From Symbiodinium natans (Eukaryota; Sar; Dinophyceae; Suessiales; Symbiodiniaceae): a stretch of 64,000 nucleotides of DNA. The DNA lies in assembly GCA_905221605.1 (NCBI GenBank), contig CAJNDS010002469.1, positions 62,001-126,000 on the forward strand, read 5' to 3'. A model generated the notes under the pieces. That model made no database searches. It saw only the letters and a list, made by a program, of their open reading frames with translations, and was not told where the DNA came from. This document shows, one piece after another, positions 29,585 to 39,772 of this stretch (the first letter of the stretch is position 1; every line of letters starts with the position of its first letter). The position numbers and the translations under genes were made by a program.

Positions 29585-31068
29585 GCCGACCGGCTGCGCA
29601 AAAAAAGGCCCGCAGCTCCCAGAACACCACAGCAGGGCTCCAGGGTTTAGGGTTTAGGGTTTAGGGTTTAGGGTTTAGGGTTTAGGGTTTAGGGTTGCGG
29701 CAGGGTTGGTGAGTTCTCGGGATTCCGACTTTGGGTCTCTAGGATCCCTGAGCCCCACAACTCTAAAACTCTAGAACCTCAGCCGGAGAAGTTGGTGGAG
29801 GGGGTGCTACAGGGCATACAGGGTTTGGTAGGGCCCTAAACCCTAAACCCCAAACCCTAAACCCTAAACCCTAAACCCGAAACCCTAAACCCTAGACGGC
29901 CTTATCGCGCTTAGTTTTTTGTTCCGTTTCTGACGCCTCGGGACCCACTTTACAAGGTTCCCTTCTCATCCCGTTTGATAAGCAGCAGAAGCAGGGCACC
30001 CCACCCTAAACCCTAAACCCTAAACCCTAAACCCTAAACCCCAAACCCCAAACCCTAAACCTAAACCCTAAACCCCGAGTCGCCGAAACCCCTACATCCC
30101 CAAAAGTCCGAAGCCCCCTACAAACTCTCAACCCAACAAAGCTAGGTTTCAGGGCTCATGGTCCAAAGCCCGGGCGCCACAAAACACCTAACACCCCTAA
30201 ACCCAAAAGCGCCCTACATCCCCAAACCCTAAGCCCTGGCATCCCTGAACCCCAAACCCCAAACCCCAAACCCCAAACCCCAAACCCTAAACCCCAAACC
30301 CCAAACCCCAAACCCTAAACCCTAAACCCTAAATCCTAAACCCTTGCCTCTCAAGATGGACGCCAGCAGCCCAGAGAGCCCAGCCAACTTGTAAACCCTA
30401 AGCCCTAGCCCTAAACCCTAAACCCTAAACCCTAAGCCCTAAATCCTAAACCCTAAACCCAGGCCTTGCCAGTGAGCGACTTAGAACGCGACTTCCAGGC
30501 GCCAAACTGCAGGTTGCTTCGGGCTTAGGGGTTTCGGGCCCTATTTAGGGTTTAGGGTTTAGGGTTTGGGGTTTAGGTTTAGGGTTTAGGGTTTAGGGTT
30601 TAGGGTTAGGGCCCTGGGGCTTCCCGAAACTTAAGGGGTTTAAGGAGGGACCCCTACAAGGGACCCTTCATCTTTTTCCCCTATATAAACCTTATATAGC
30701 CCCTATATACCTAAGTAGCCCAAAGAAACCCTAAGGTCCCTCCTTTAGTCCCTTGAGAAACCCCTAAACCAATCCAATCCCTGTGCCCTAAGGGCCACAA
30801 CCCTGAAGTCTACAACAATCGAACGCCTAGGCCCCCTAAACCTTGCATCGAATCCCTATACGGTGTCTTCTTGGTGCTTATGCTAGGGCAGCTCCTCTTG
30901 ATTAGGGCGCACCACAAGGGTTTAGGGTTTAGGGTTTAGGGTTTAGGGTTTAGGGTTTGAGCGGACCAGATGTTAAGCAAGCTAGAGAGAAGCAACAGGC
31001 CGGCAACCCGAAGCAAGGGCCTGATGACCTCAAAAATAGCCGACGGTGAAGTGTCGCTGAAGCCATAA
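29585..31068 (+). CDS. Gene P copy 2: membrane-anchored protein, 7 exons
   Basis: Exons 29585-29644, 29783-29822, 29957-29995, 30356-30390, 30463-30512, 30831-30919 and 30962-31068 join without a frame break: 420 bases, 139 codons plus TAA; the start exon is not found. Order of features: basic ADRLRKKRPAAPR; PEKLVEGVLQGIQG; SLLIPFDKQQKQDG; ALPVSDLERDFQA; one strongly hydrophobic segment (YGVFLVLMLGQLLLI) that should span a membrane; and a soluble, basic tail (ADQMLSKLERSNR ... TSKIADGEVSLKP). Acceptors are AG|G except for exons 2, 4 and 7; donors are GTTTAG, GTTTGG, GTAAAC, GTTGCT and one GC. Related to the exon at 4810. Function unknown. Confidence 0.65.
30636..30770. mobile_element. Family D repeat copy
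   Basis: Inverted arms AAGGAGGGACCCCTACAAGG and AGGTCCCTCCTTTAGTCCC around TATATAAACC/TATATAGCC, lying in intron 5 of gene P. Confidence 0.65.
30920..30961 (+). repeat. 42-base intron made only of telomere-like heptamers
   Basis: Six heptamers: five GTTTAGG and a last GTTTGAG, giving GT at the 5' side and AG at the 3' side. Flanked by the membrane exon and the terminal exon of gene P, whose frames join when it is removed and hit TAG when it is kept. Confidence 0.7.
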
Positions 31069-31392
31069 CCCTAAACCCTAAACCCTAAGCCCTAAAACCC
31101 ATACGCCACCTGCACCACCTAAGCCCCCTGAGCTCCCTAAACCGGGCTTCCTGAAGCCTCAACCCTAGATCCTAACCCTTCTAACCCCAAAACCCCCTAC
31201 TGCAGCCACTCAACCCCAAAACTCTAAACCCCCAAAATGCCCAAACCCCAAACCCCAAACCCTAAACCCTAAACCCTGAACCCTGAACCCTAGACCCTAG
31301 ACCCTAGACCCTAGACCCTAAACCCTAAACCCTAAACCCTGAACCCGAGCCGCTTTTTTTCTCAGCCTTCCCCGAGAAAAAATCCAAAACAG

Positions 31393-33556
31393 GAGCTCTG
31401 GAGCGTTCCGTTCAACTTCAGAGAGGCGCCCCCGCGCTGGGGAGGGCTTTGCCTCTCCAGGGTTTAGGGTTTAGGGCTTAGGGCTTAGGGTTTAGGGTAG
31501 GCATTGTCGGTAGTAGTATGTCCTGTGGTTTAGTTTTGTTTATGTTTTTGTGGCGGGGGGTTGATGGCAAGGACGCCCAGTGCCCTGATTGCCTTCTTTG
31601 GGTGGCTTAGGTTTAGGGTTTAGGGGGTGCAGTTTTTTCTATTTCCTGGTTTCTGGGGATGCTAGAGAGCTTCTCTTCCTAAAGGGCTTAGGGGCTTCGG
31701 GCCCATTTTTTGTGGGTTAGGGTTGAGGCTTGAGGGTTTTTAGGGTTTAGGGTTTGGGATATAGGGGTCTAGACCCTAAACCCTAAATCCTAAACCCTAA
31801 ACCCTGACGATCATTGTAGTTCAACGCTGCGCGCCGCCCGCCTCGGCCCAGCGCGGAAGCTTTCAGGGTGCTAGGGTGTCAGGGTGGGGTTTCTGTAAGA
31901 AGGGGGTCGGAATAATTACTACGAACATTCCCTAATGGCCCCCTTGTAATTATGCTATAAGAACCCCCGAAACACTATTCCAATGATTCAGGCCTCTATA
32001 TTCGGCATGTAGAGATGCTTATCGTCCACTAAACCCTCAACCCTAACACTCAGCAGTAGCGTCGTCTCTGTCGCCCGCTCAAAGAGGGTTGCGGCCAACA
32101 TCACGGAACCTTTGACGCCACACTGCCGGGCGAATCATTCATGGTCGTTTCTTGTTGTTTTGTATCTAAGGATAGCTATATGGTCCCTTCATCATGTGGT
32201 CCCTTACCCTCTTTAAAGGGTCCTGACTTTTGGGCCCTTGGGTAGATAAGGGGTATATCAAGGGCCCATACTAGTGTTGCGGGTCCCTAAACACCTTTTA
32301 AACCCTCAACGTCTAAGCCCTAAGCCCCAAACCCTAAGCCCTGAACCTCCAAAGGCGGAATCCCAACATGCTAAATCCTGAATGACTGAAGGGTTTAAAT
32401 CCTCAGCTTTCCCTGAGCCCTCAACTCGAAAGTGAAACCCGCACACTTCTCTTCCCAGCCGGACATTAAACCAAAAAGGGCCCCCCTTTTTGTTCCGGGT
32501 TTAGGTGTGTTTAGACTCATTAGGGTTTGGGGGTCTTGAGCAGTTAGGGATTGGGGTATAGCCTCAATTTGCGCTGCCCTTTGTAGGTTATGGGACACAT
32601 AATTGGGGTTGCGTATACGTACCCATGAACCTCCAAGTATCCCGTAGTTCTTTCCAAGATGGTGCCGGTTTTGGAATGTTGGGTTTAGGATTGCAGAGTG
32701 TAGGGCTTAGCGATGTTGAGCCGGCCTACAAATATGCTCAGGGTCAATATAGAGTGTGAAAATGAACTCCACGCTTCCTCAACCTTGCAAACCTGAACCC
32801 AAAACTGCAAAACTCCCTAACTCCACAACCAAAACCTTTTGCGCCCTAAATTTTTAACTCCCAAACCCTAAACCCTAAACCATGCAGACCCTAAACCCTC
32901 ACCGGTGAGGCTGGCGAGGCAGACCCAGTGAGCTTCCTCCGAAAATGGCCAGCCAAGGTGCGCCCCAAGAGAATCCCGAAACCCCCAAGCCCTAAACCCT
33001 AAACCCCTACGAGTGGGTTTCCCTAAACCCCTACACCCCTACACCCCTACCCCTAAACCCCTAAACCCCTAAACCCCTAAACCCCTAAACCCCTAAACCC
33101 CTAAACCCCTAAACCCCTAAACCCCTAACCCCTAAACCCCTAAACCCCTAAACCCCTAAACCCCTAAACCCCTAAACCCCTAAACCCCTAAACCCCTAAA
33201 CCCCTAAACCCCTAAACCCCTAAACCCCTAAACCCCTAAACCCCTAAACCCCTAAACCCCTAACCCTAATCCCCTATGCGGGGTTAGCTTGTGCCCTAAA
33301 CCCAAAACCCTAAACAACACACCCCTAAATTTTGGGACATGGAATCTTCCATTTCCCAAACCAGAAGAAGCCTAGGAGGCCCCTGTAGGCTTCGGGATTG
33401 GTGCTTTGCTTACTTTTGGTTAGCAGGAGGTACCTACATAATCCCTTAAAGGGTATATATAGGAGGATATGGGGTACCTCATTCCCTCATTCCCTACTAA
33501 CGAACAGTAAGTTTGAGGATGTGTGGGCTGCGCAAGTGAACCCACTGAGTTTTTGA
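31393..33556 (+). CDS. Gene Z copy 2, last three exons
   Basis: Exons 31393-31425, 32910-32957 and 33518-33556 encode ELWSVPFNFRE, AGEADPVSFLRKWPAK and DVWAAQVNPLSF then TGA. Same exon lengths and phases as Z copy 1. The exon-2 donor is GT here but GC in copy 1. Just upstream of the first exon the frame stays open to a T-rich acceptor (TTTTTTTCTCAG at 31357-31368), so that exon may start at 31369. Confidence 0.65.
31906..32000. mobile_element. MITE-F copy
   Basis: Arms GTCGGAATAATTACTACGAA and CACTATTCCAATGATTCAGG, with CCCTAATGGCCCCCTTGTAATTATG-like core. Other copies: 37983, 49655, 49983, 58090. Confidence 0.65.
32057..32161 (+). CDS. Exon next to a MITE-C
   Basis: After CTCAGCAG: SVVSVARSKRVAANIT then EPLTPHCRANHSWSF, LVV. 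The donor would be GTATCT, the terminus of the MITE-C that follows. Confidence 0.45.
32160..32280. mobile_element. MITE-C copy, decayed right arm
   Basis: Left end GTATCTAAGGATAGCTATATG, core CCTCTTTAAAGGGTCCTGA, right side GGGGTATATCAAGGGCCCAT. Confidence 0.65.
33037..33262 (-). repeat. CCCCTAAA 8-base variant tract, about 28 units
   Basis: Octamer CCCCTAAA almost without change, in the last intron of gene Z copy 2. The equivalent intron of copy 1 lacks it. Confidence 0.97.
33419..33502. mobile_element. MITE-E copy
   Basis: Shares TATATAGGAGGATATGGGGTA and TCATTCCCTCATTCCCTACTAAC with the copy at 7118, at the same position relative to the terminal exon of gene Z. Confidence 0.75.
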
Positions 33557-34573
33557 GTTCAATTCTCCAGGCCAAGCGCTAAGAACCCCAAGCCCTAGGC
33601 CTCAAGACCCTACATCCCCCAACCCTTAAACCGTGAAGCGCCCTAAGCTCCGAACTCTTACACCCCCCCCCTCCCTCCTCAATTTGAACCGCCTGATTCA
33701 GGGCGCAGGGGCCGCAGTCCTTAAAACCAAACCCTAAAGCCTCAAGCCTAAACCCTAAACCTAAACCCTCCCCGGCCAACACCTATAGGACGTCCAGTCG
33801 GGGGCCTTAGTCTAAGCTTACGCAAGCCTGCGACCCTAAGCCTAAACCCAAAACCCTGAGCCCAAACTTACCGTCAGCCTTAGACCCTGAACCCTAGACC
33901 CCATGAACCCCTAGCTCCTAACACAGGGTACTTTAACCCCAGTTAGAACTACACTTTTAAACCCCTAAGTCCTCCAAGAAGGTTATAAGCCTCATCAGTG
34001 GGGTTCTACACCCTAAACCCTACACCCTAAACCCTAAACCCCCAAAACCCCAAAACCCGAAACCCGAAACCCTAAACCCTAAACCCTAAACCCTACACTT
34101 CGCACCGTCAGGTCGAGGTCTTCGGTGACCCCGGTGCTTGGATGGCCCCTCCGTGCCTGGTTCTGGGGTTTGGGGGGTTTAGGGTTTAGGCTTTAGGCTT
34201 TAGGCTTTCGGCTTTACTGAAATTATTAAGGGTTCAGGTCCGGGCAAGTTTCGGGGAGTTTCGAGGAGTTTCTGTTTTGGTTTTTTTGGAATAATTTCAA
34301 GTTACAGGGGCTTGAGGGTTTAGGGTTTAGGGTTTAGGGTTTAGGGTTTAGGGTTTAGGGTTTAGGGCACCTAAGCCAGTGAAGCGCTGTAAAAGGCCCC
34401 GACCATCCATCGACCGGGCGAAACCCTCAACACCGTCAGCCCTAAACCCCACACCCTCTTAGGGTTTAGGGTTTAGGGTTTAGGGTTTAGGGTTTAGGGT
34501 TTGTTACATGGTCCCGTAGTATGGGCCCTTAAACGGGTACCCCTTATATACTTTTTTCCCTCTACAATTTCAG

Positions 34574-34795
34574 GGCCCACACGTCAGAACCCTTACGACT
34601 TGGTGAAAGTCGGGGAAATGGAGATGTACATGTTGAGCAGTGCGAACAGAAAGGATGACGAGAAGTTGGTGTTGCAGAAAGAAAGCCCCTTTTGGGTTGC
34701 TTACAACATCAAGGAGTCCGAGGACGGCGTGATCGATTTTGGACAGCCGCGCTTCCGCACAAAAGAGAACATGGTCGAGAAGGGTTGGCACTCAT
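34574..34795 (+). CDS. 222-base exon, unrecognised protein
   Basis: Acceptor TACAATTTCAG, donor GTAATT, 73 codons: NPYDLVKVGEMEMYML, then KLVLQKESPFWVAYN and VIDFGQPRFRTKENMV. A well-formed globular, charged sequence; among the clearest exons here. It lies between arms of MITE-C elements (34502-34545 and 34797 on). No family recognised. Confidence 0.65.
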
Positions 34796-34796
34796 G

Positions 34797-34925
34797 TAAT
34801 TCAGGGCCCATGAAGCTACCCTCAGATACCCACAGGGTCCATGTACCTGTATTCTTAGATACCTGGGCCTTAAAGGGTTCCTGTGTAGTAGCTTTAGGGC
34901 CCAGGTCTATACCATAGAGGCATAT
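34797..34925. mobile_element. MITE-C-related arms
   Basis: Two successive right-arm-like segments (GGGCCCATGAAGCTACCCTC and GGGTCCATGTACCTG...TTAGATACC). Confidence 0.55.
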
Positions 34926-35293
34926 GGACCCGATCCAAGTATACGTGAGGACAATTGGCGGCACTAAGCCCTAACATATTCCTTTCACCCCAGAGCCACA
35001 AAAAAACCCAACCCCACACCCCTACGCCCTGAACCCTAATCAACCCGAACAAAACGACAAACCCTGATCCAGCCGCAAGCCTAAACCCCTAAACCCTGAA
35101 CTCCTAAACCCCTAAACCCCTAACCCAACCCCTAAACCCCTGAACCCCTGAACCCCTAAACCCTTAAACCCCTAACCCCCTAAAACCCTAAACCCCTAAA
35201 CCCTAAACATCTGAACCCTAAACCCTAAACCCTAAACCCTAAACCCTAAACCCTAAACCCCTGCATCCTAAAAAATAGTCTATCGGCTGCCAG

Positions 35294-35342
35294 GTCCAGC
35301 TTGCGAAGAAGCCCACAGCAGCCAAGTCGGTCTTCGACTCAG
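35294..35342 (+). CDS. Lys/Ala exon (Q-type)
   Basis: After TGCCAG: VQLAKKPTAAKSVFDS, one base over, then GGTTTAAGG. Confidence 0.45.
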
Positions 35343-35696
35343 GGTTTAAGGTTGAGGGTTTAGGGTTTAGGGTTTAGGGTTAGGGTTGAGCGTTTAGGGC
35401 TTAGGGTTTGGGGTTGAGGGTTTAGGGTTTAGGGTTGAGCGTTTAGGGCTTAGGGTTTGGGGTTTAGGGCTTAGGGTTTGGGGTTTAGGGCTTAGGCGTT
35501 TCTCTGAGACTCTGAGAGCCCTAGTTACGGAACCACACACCTGGAACAACGGAGTGGACCTAAAGCCTATAGGGTTTAGGGTTTAGGGTTTAGGGTTTAG
35601 GGTTTAGGGTTTAAACACAGGGCTAGGGGCTTTTGAAGGTTTAGGGGTCGAGGGTTTTCAAGCCTTCCAGGGTTCAGGGGTTCAGTGTGTGTAGTG

Positions 35697-35757
35697 TGTG
35701 AGTGTGTGAGTGAGTGAGTGAGTGAGTGAGTGAGTGAGTGAGTGAGTGAGTGAGTGA
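35697..35757 (+). repeat. GAGT microsatellite
   Basis: About 12 uninterrupted GTGA units after a TGTGTGAG run. Confidence 0.95.
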
Positions 35758-36096
35758 AGAGAACCTTCAAACAGGATTCTTTGAGGTTTAGGGTCTTTGT
35801 GTTTAATGGGTTTCGGAGTGGGGTAGGCCTCCAAAGTCAAACCTCATCAAGCCCTTTGGGTTGTTTCGGGGTTGATGGTTGAAACGCTTGCTAGGGTTTA
35901 AGGCTTGGGGTACCCCTCCAAAGCCTGAACCCCCCGCCTTTCTTTACAGCTTTTGGGGCTCGATGGCTCCTCAACCCTAAACACCCTAAATCCCAAAACC
36001 CTAAACCCCAAACCCTAAACCCTAAACCCCAAACCCTAAACCTAAACCCCAAACCCTAAACCCTAAACCCCAAACCCTACACCCCAACTCGCCAAG

Positions 36097-36140
36097 GCGC
36101 CCCCAGAGGCGCCCGCCAAGGCACTTGCCGTCGACACAGC
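36097..36140 (+). CDS. Ala/Pro-rich exon (Q-type)
   Basis: After CGCCAAG: APPEAPAKALAVDTA; donor GTTTGGGG from the repeat. Confidence 0.4.
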
Positions 36141-36294
36141 GTTTGGGGTTTGGGGTTTGGGGTTTTGGGTTTAGGGTTTAGGGTTTAGGGTTTAGATGTG
36201 GGCTTTGGGGTTTAGGAATGCGTTTTGGGGTTGAAGATTTAGGGTTTAGGGAGGGTTTAGGCTTTGAAGGGTTCGAATGTGTGGGCCCCTGGGT

Positions 36295-36377
36295 TGTATA
36301 GTGTATGTCAAGGGCCAGACAAGGGGTCCCCTTTTTCAGGGCCCATCTTCAGGGACCATGTAACTACCCTAAGATAC
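36295..36377. mobile_element. MITE-C copy, left part missing
   Basis: GGGTTGTATAGTGTATGTCAAG, then the intact right end AGGGACCATGTAACTACCC and TAAGATAC. Confidence 0.6.
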
Positions 36378-36537
36378 CCTGCTTGAACTGCAACAGCCCT
36401 AGACCCTAAACCCTCAACCCTAAACCCTAACACCCCCAACACTTTTTTTGGAGGGGGGTTCTCCGGCTCAAGCCGCCGACCCCGCAGGAGAACAAGTTTA
36501 AGGTTTGGGGTTTGGTGATTTTGTTTGCGGTTCCTGT

Positions 36538-37085
36538 GGGGGGGGGGGTGGGGGGGGGGGGGGGGGGGGGGGGGGTGGGGGGGTAGGGGTTTAGGGGTTT
36601 AGGGGTTTAGGGTGAGGGTTTAGGGGTTTAGGGGGTTTAGGGGTTTAGGGTTTAGGGGTTAGGGGTTTAGGGGTTTAGGGGTTAGGGGTTTTAGGGGTTT
36701 AGGGGGTTAGGGGGTTAGGGGGTTAGGGGTTAGGGGGTTTTAGGGTTTAAGGTTCAGAATTTGGGGTTTGGGGCTTTTGGGGTTTGGGTTTGAGGGGTTA
36801 GGGTGTGGGGACTAAAGTTTCTGCAGGGTTTAAGGTGCAGGCTGTAGGGTTTAGGGTTTAAGCTTGAGATTTTGAGTGTGAGGGTTTACAGTGCTGGGTT
36901 TTCGGGCTAAGGGTGGGAGGGGGGGGGTGGGGGGGGGGGTGGGGGGGGGGGGCGGGGGCGGCACAGCAGTGGGGGGGTAGGGGGGGGGTGGGGCGGTGGC
37001 TGTGAAAAAAAGGGGGTGGGGGGGGGGGGGGGGGGTAGGGGGGGGGGTAGGGGGGGGGTAGGGGGGGGGGGGGGGGTAGGGGGGG
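36538..37085 (+). repeat. Poly-G and GGGGTTTAG low-complexity region
   Basis: G runs up to about 20 bases (36541-36580, 36916-36952, 37015-37085) enclosing GGGGTTTAG/GGGGTTAG variants. Strong G-quadruplex potential on this strand. No gene seen. Confidence 0.9.
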
Positions 37086-37174
37086 ACCCTACACCCTAAA
37101 CCCTAAAACCCTAAACCCTAAACCCTAAATCCTTGACCCGAATCCTAAACCTTAGACCATCTTATCAGTCAGAG

Positions 37175-37225
37175 GCTACGCCCGCTGAGCCGCCTCCCGC
37201 CGTGGCTGGACCAGGCGAAGTCTAG
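37175..37225 (+). CDS. Terminal exon ending in GEV (Q-type)
   Basis: After GTCAGAG: ATPAEPPPAVAGPGEV and TAG. Same length and ending as 21276. Confidence 0.5.
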   Translation, partial: ATPAEPPPAVAGPGEV

Positions 37226-37448
37226 CTTTAGGCTTTAGGGTTTAGGGTTTAGGGCGTCACTCGAAGAATGGTCGTGGAGCCGTGGGGCTAGACCTAAAAA
37301 TGCCTAAACCCTAAACCCTAAACCCTAAACCCTAAACAACCCGTGGAACCCTAAACAACCCGTGGCTCTTAAGGTCACCCTCAACCCTAAACGCTTAAGC
37401 CCTAAATCCTTAAAACCTCGTTAAATTAAAGCCCTGCAAACTCTTAAA

Positions 37449-37611
37449 CCTCACAGGCGCTGGTGGCCTTGACGCCTTTCAGGGGTTTGGGTTTTAGGGT
37501 TGAGGGTATTGCAAACCGCCTCAAAGCCACAAGTTTAACCTTCATCCCCGCAGGAAACTCCATCAAGCTGAGTGAGTCATCAAGTGTCATCCGGAACAAT
37601 GGAAGAGACCC
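37449..37611 (+). CDS. Two short linked exons
   Basis: About 37457-37482 (ALVALTPFR, donor GTTTGG) and 37556-37611 after CCCCGCAG (NSIKLSESSSVIRNNG). One base plus two bases join as Gly. The second peptide has good composition; the first is very short. Confidence 0.4.
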
Positions 37612-37982
37612 TAAACCCTAAACCCCGAACCCCGAAACCCCGAAACCCTTAGCCCTAAACCCGAAACCAACCCTAAACCCGAAACCCTAAACCCTAAACC
37701 CTAAACCCCAGACCCCCAAGCCTTGGTTTGCAGCATGCATACAAGGCTTGTATGCTTTGTAGTGTTTACGATATGTAGGGCTTTGCTCAAGCTCGGGTGT
37801 TAGGGTTTAGGGCTTAGGGTTTAGGGATTAGGGTTTAGGGTTTAGGGTTCAGGGGGCTTGTATACAAGCAAGGACCCCCTTGCTATACCAACTGTAGTTA
37901 AGGGACCCACAACCTAACCTTTGATCCTTATGACCAACTTCGGGTCCTTATGACTCTACTTATAGCTAAGCAAAAAAAAGGT

Positions 37983-38078
37983 GTCGGAATAATTGCTAAC
38001 AGTATTCTCTTTAGGTCCCTTTATATTTCTACTACAATAACCCCACCACCGCCATTCTAATCATTCAGGCTATATTAG
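37983..38078. mobile_element. MITE-F copy
   Basis: CGGAATAATTGCTAACAGTA ... CCATTCTAATCATTCAGG; its right flank holds the MITE-A at 38091. Confidence 0.65.
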
Positions 38079-38090
38079 GGCCCCTCCTTG

Positions 38091-38234
38091 TACTTGGAGG
38101 CTCAGGGTACTTCTTAACCAATTATAGCTGTGCTGATAACGCACTTGTAAGCCCCTGAAGTGCCCTAATATGGTTATGATTTGGGTTCTAAGTACAGTTA
38201 GAATTGGTTGATAAGTACCATGATTCTTCAAGTA
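38091..38234. mobile_element. MITE-A copy beside MITE-F
   Basis: Complete ends TACTTGGAGGCTC and GATTCTTCAAGTA. The sequence just before it (38067-38090) recurs at 38257-38283. Confidence 0.8.
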
Positions 38235-38340
38235 GCCCTAAACCCTAAAACCCTTCAGGCCCCTATATTAGGGCCCCTCCTTGTAGGGCTTGTGAGTACC
38301 CTGAACCCTAAACCCTAAACCCTAAAACCTAAACCCCAAA

Positions 38341-38363
38341 TAAGTACCCTGAACCTTCAAGTA
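38341..38363. mobile_element. Solo right end of MITE-A after telomeric units
   Basis: TAAGTACCCTGAACCTTCAAGTA directly follows CCCTAAA-type units that begin at GAGTACCCTGAACCC (38294). Confidence 0.65.
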
Positions 38364-38689
38364 GGGTTTGTGAACCACCAGCCCCCCCCCCCCCCCCCCA
38401 AAAAAAAAAAAAAAAAACAGGACCTCAGGCAGTGGCGCACCAGGCCGAGATGTGAGGGACGACCGTTAGGGTTGAGCTTTTGACACACCCCCTGAACCCT
38501 AAACCCTAAACTCTAGACCCCAAACCCTATCCCTAAACCCTAAACCCCAAACCTCCCTAAAGAAGGCTCCCTTGATGGAGGGGGTATGGGGGCGGGATCA
38601 GAACGAGGGTTTAGAAGTTTAGGGTTCTGCGTATTCGGTGTGCAAGTCTAGGGTTTACAGGGCTTAGGGCTTAGGGCTTAGGGTTTAGG

Positions 38690-38760
38690 GTTTAGGGTTA
38701 AGGGTTTAGGGTTTAGGGTTTAGGGTTTAGGGTTTAGGGTTTAGGGTTTAGGGTTTAGGC
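38690..38760 (+). repeat. TTTAGGG telomeric tract
   Basis: About ten units. Confidence 0.95.
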
Positions 38761-39112
38761 TTGCGTGTGTTTGGTGCCCCTTTTTTGGACGGGGGTTGCC
38801 GCTTAGAAGGGTTTGGTTGGGCGCCCTTGAGGGCGTTTACGGTTTTTGGGGTTGAGGGTTTGGGCATACAGGGGTTTAGGGTTTAGGGTTTCGGGCTAGG
38901 GTTTAGGGTTTGGGGTTTAGGGCTTTAGCTAGTTCCAGCCTGGGCCTGGGACTTCGCATCTCTTTCTGGCTTTTGGGGTTGCGGGTGCAGGGAAACCCCA
39001 AACCCTAAACCCAAAACCCTAAACCCTAAACTCAGGGCCTAGGCCGCCCCCCTACAGAGGGGGGGGCGGCGCTTAAGCCCTTGGCGCAAGCCGACCCGGG
39101 TCGTTCGCCCAC

Positions 39113-39177
39113 CTCCACAGCTCGGGGGTCGGTAGCACCCACGTGGGGCCCGGTACCGGACCCGTTCTCCTCGCACC
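39113..39177 (+). CDS. Exon of unrecognised protein
   Basis: Between CCTCCACAG and TACTGGTCCC: RGSVAPTWGPVPDP then FSSHQ. A decayed MITE-C-like stretch follows. Confidence 0.45.
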
Positions 39178-39254
39178 AGTACTGGTCCCTTTAATAAAGT
39201 ACCCTAAATTCTTGGGTCATGACCCTGGGACCTTTTCAGGGGGAGGGTACGTAG

Positions 39255-39281
39255 CCCCTGGACTGAGCCTCAGTCCAGGGG
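39255..39281. repeat. Perfect 13-bp stem hairpin
   Basis: CCCCTGGACTGAG, one unpaired base, and its exact complement. It is not part of a family seen elsewhere in the window. Confidence 0.8.
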
Positions 39282-39411
39282 GTCCGGATCCCTCGCCGCA
39301 GCGTGCCGGGTGCTCATTTTGGTCCCCCCATCCCGTTTCTCGGCAAGTAAGCAGTAAGCTTTAGTTTAGGCCTAAACCCTAAAAGGAATAGGTTTGGGTG
39401 GCTTTGCCGCC

Positions 39412-39545
39412 TCAGACGCCGTGGGGTGGCAGAAAAGTGTTAGATGGCCTTCCACAATCGGGCCAAAGCTGCTCTTCGCGCCTCACGAAGCTTTCGAGCA
39501 TGTTCCAAAACCTAACCTTCACAGCATCTACGCCCTTTCACAGCA
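39412..39545 (+). CDS. Coding-like block, strand uncertain
   Basis: Plus frame: VGWQKSVRWPSTIGPK then LLFAPHEAFEHVPKPN. The minus frame (VRFWNMLESFVRREEQ then LWPDCGRPSNTFLPP) is equally protein-like and ends at a stop, so I cannot choose. Confidence 0.4.
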
Positions 39546-39724
39546 AGCCCTAAACCCTAAACCCTACACCCTAAACCCTAAACCCTAAACCACACTAAAC
39601 CCCCTAAACCCCCTAAACCCCCCTAAACCACCCTAAACCACCCTAAACCACGCTAAACCCTCCTAAACCCTAAACCCTAAACCCTAAGCCCTAAACCCTT
39701 GTGGAGCCCGATGCGGGTCTACAG

Positions 39725-39772
39725 GGGACATTGTACAATCACGACGCGCTGTGCCGACCCAGAAATCCTGGG
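39725..39772 (+). CDS. Exon with GTAAAG donor
   Basis: After GTCTACAG: GTLYNHDALCRPRNPG, exactly 16 codons before GTAAAG. Confidence 0.55.
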
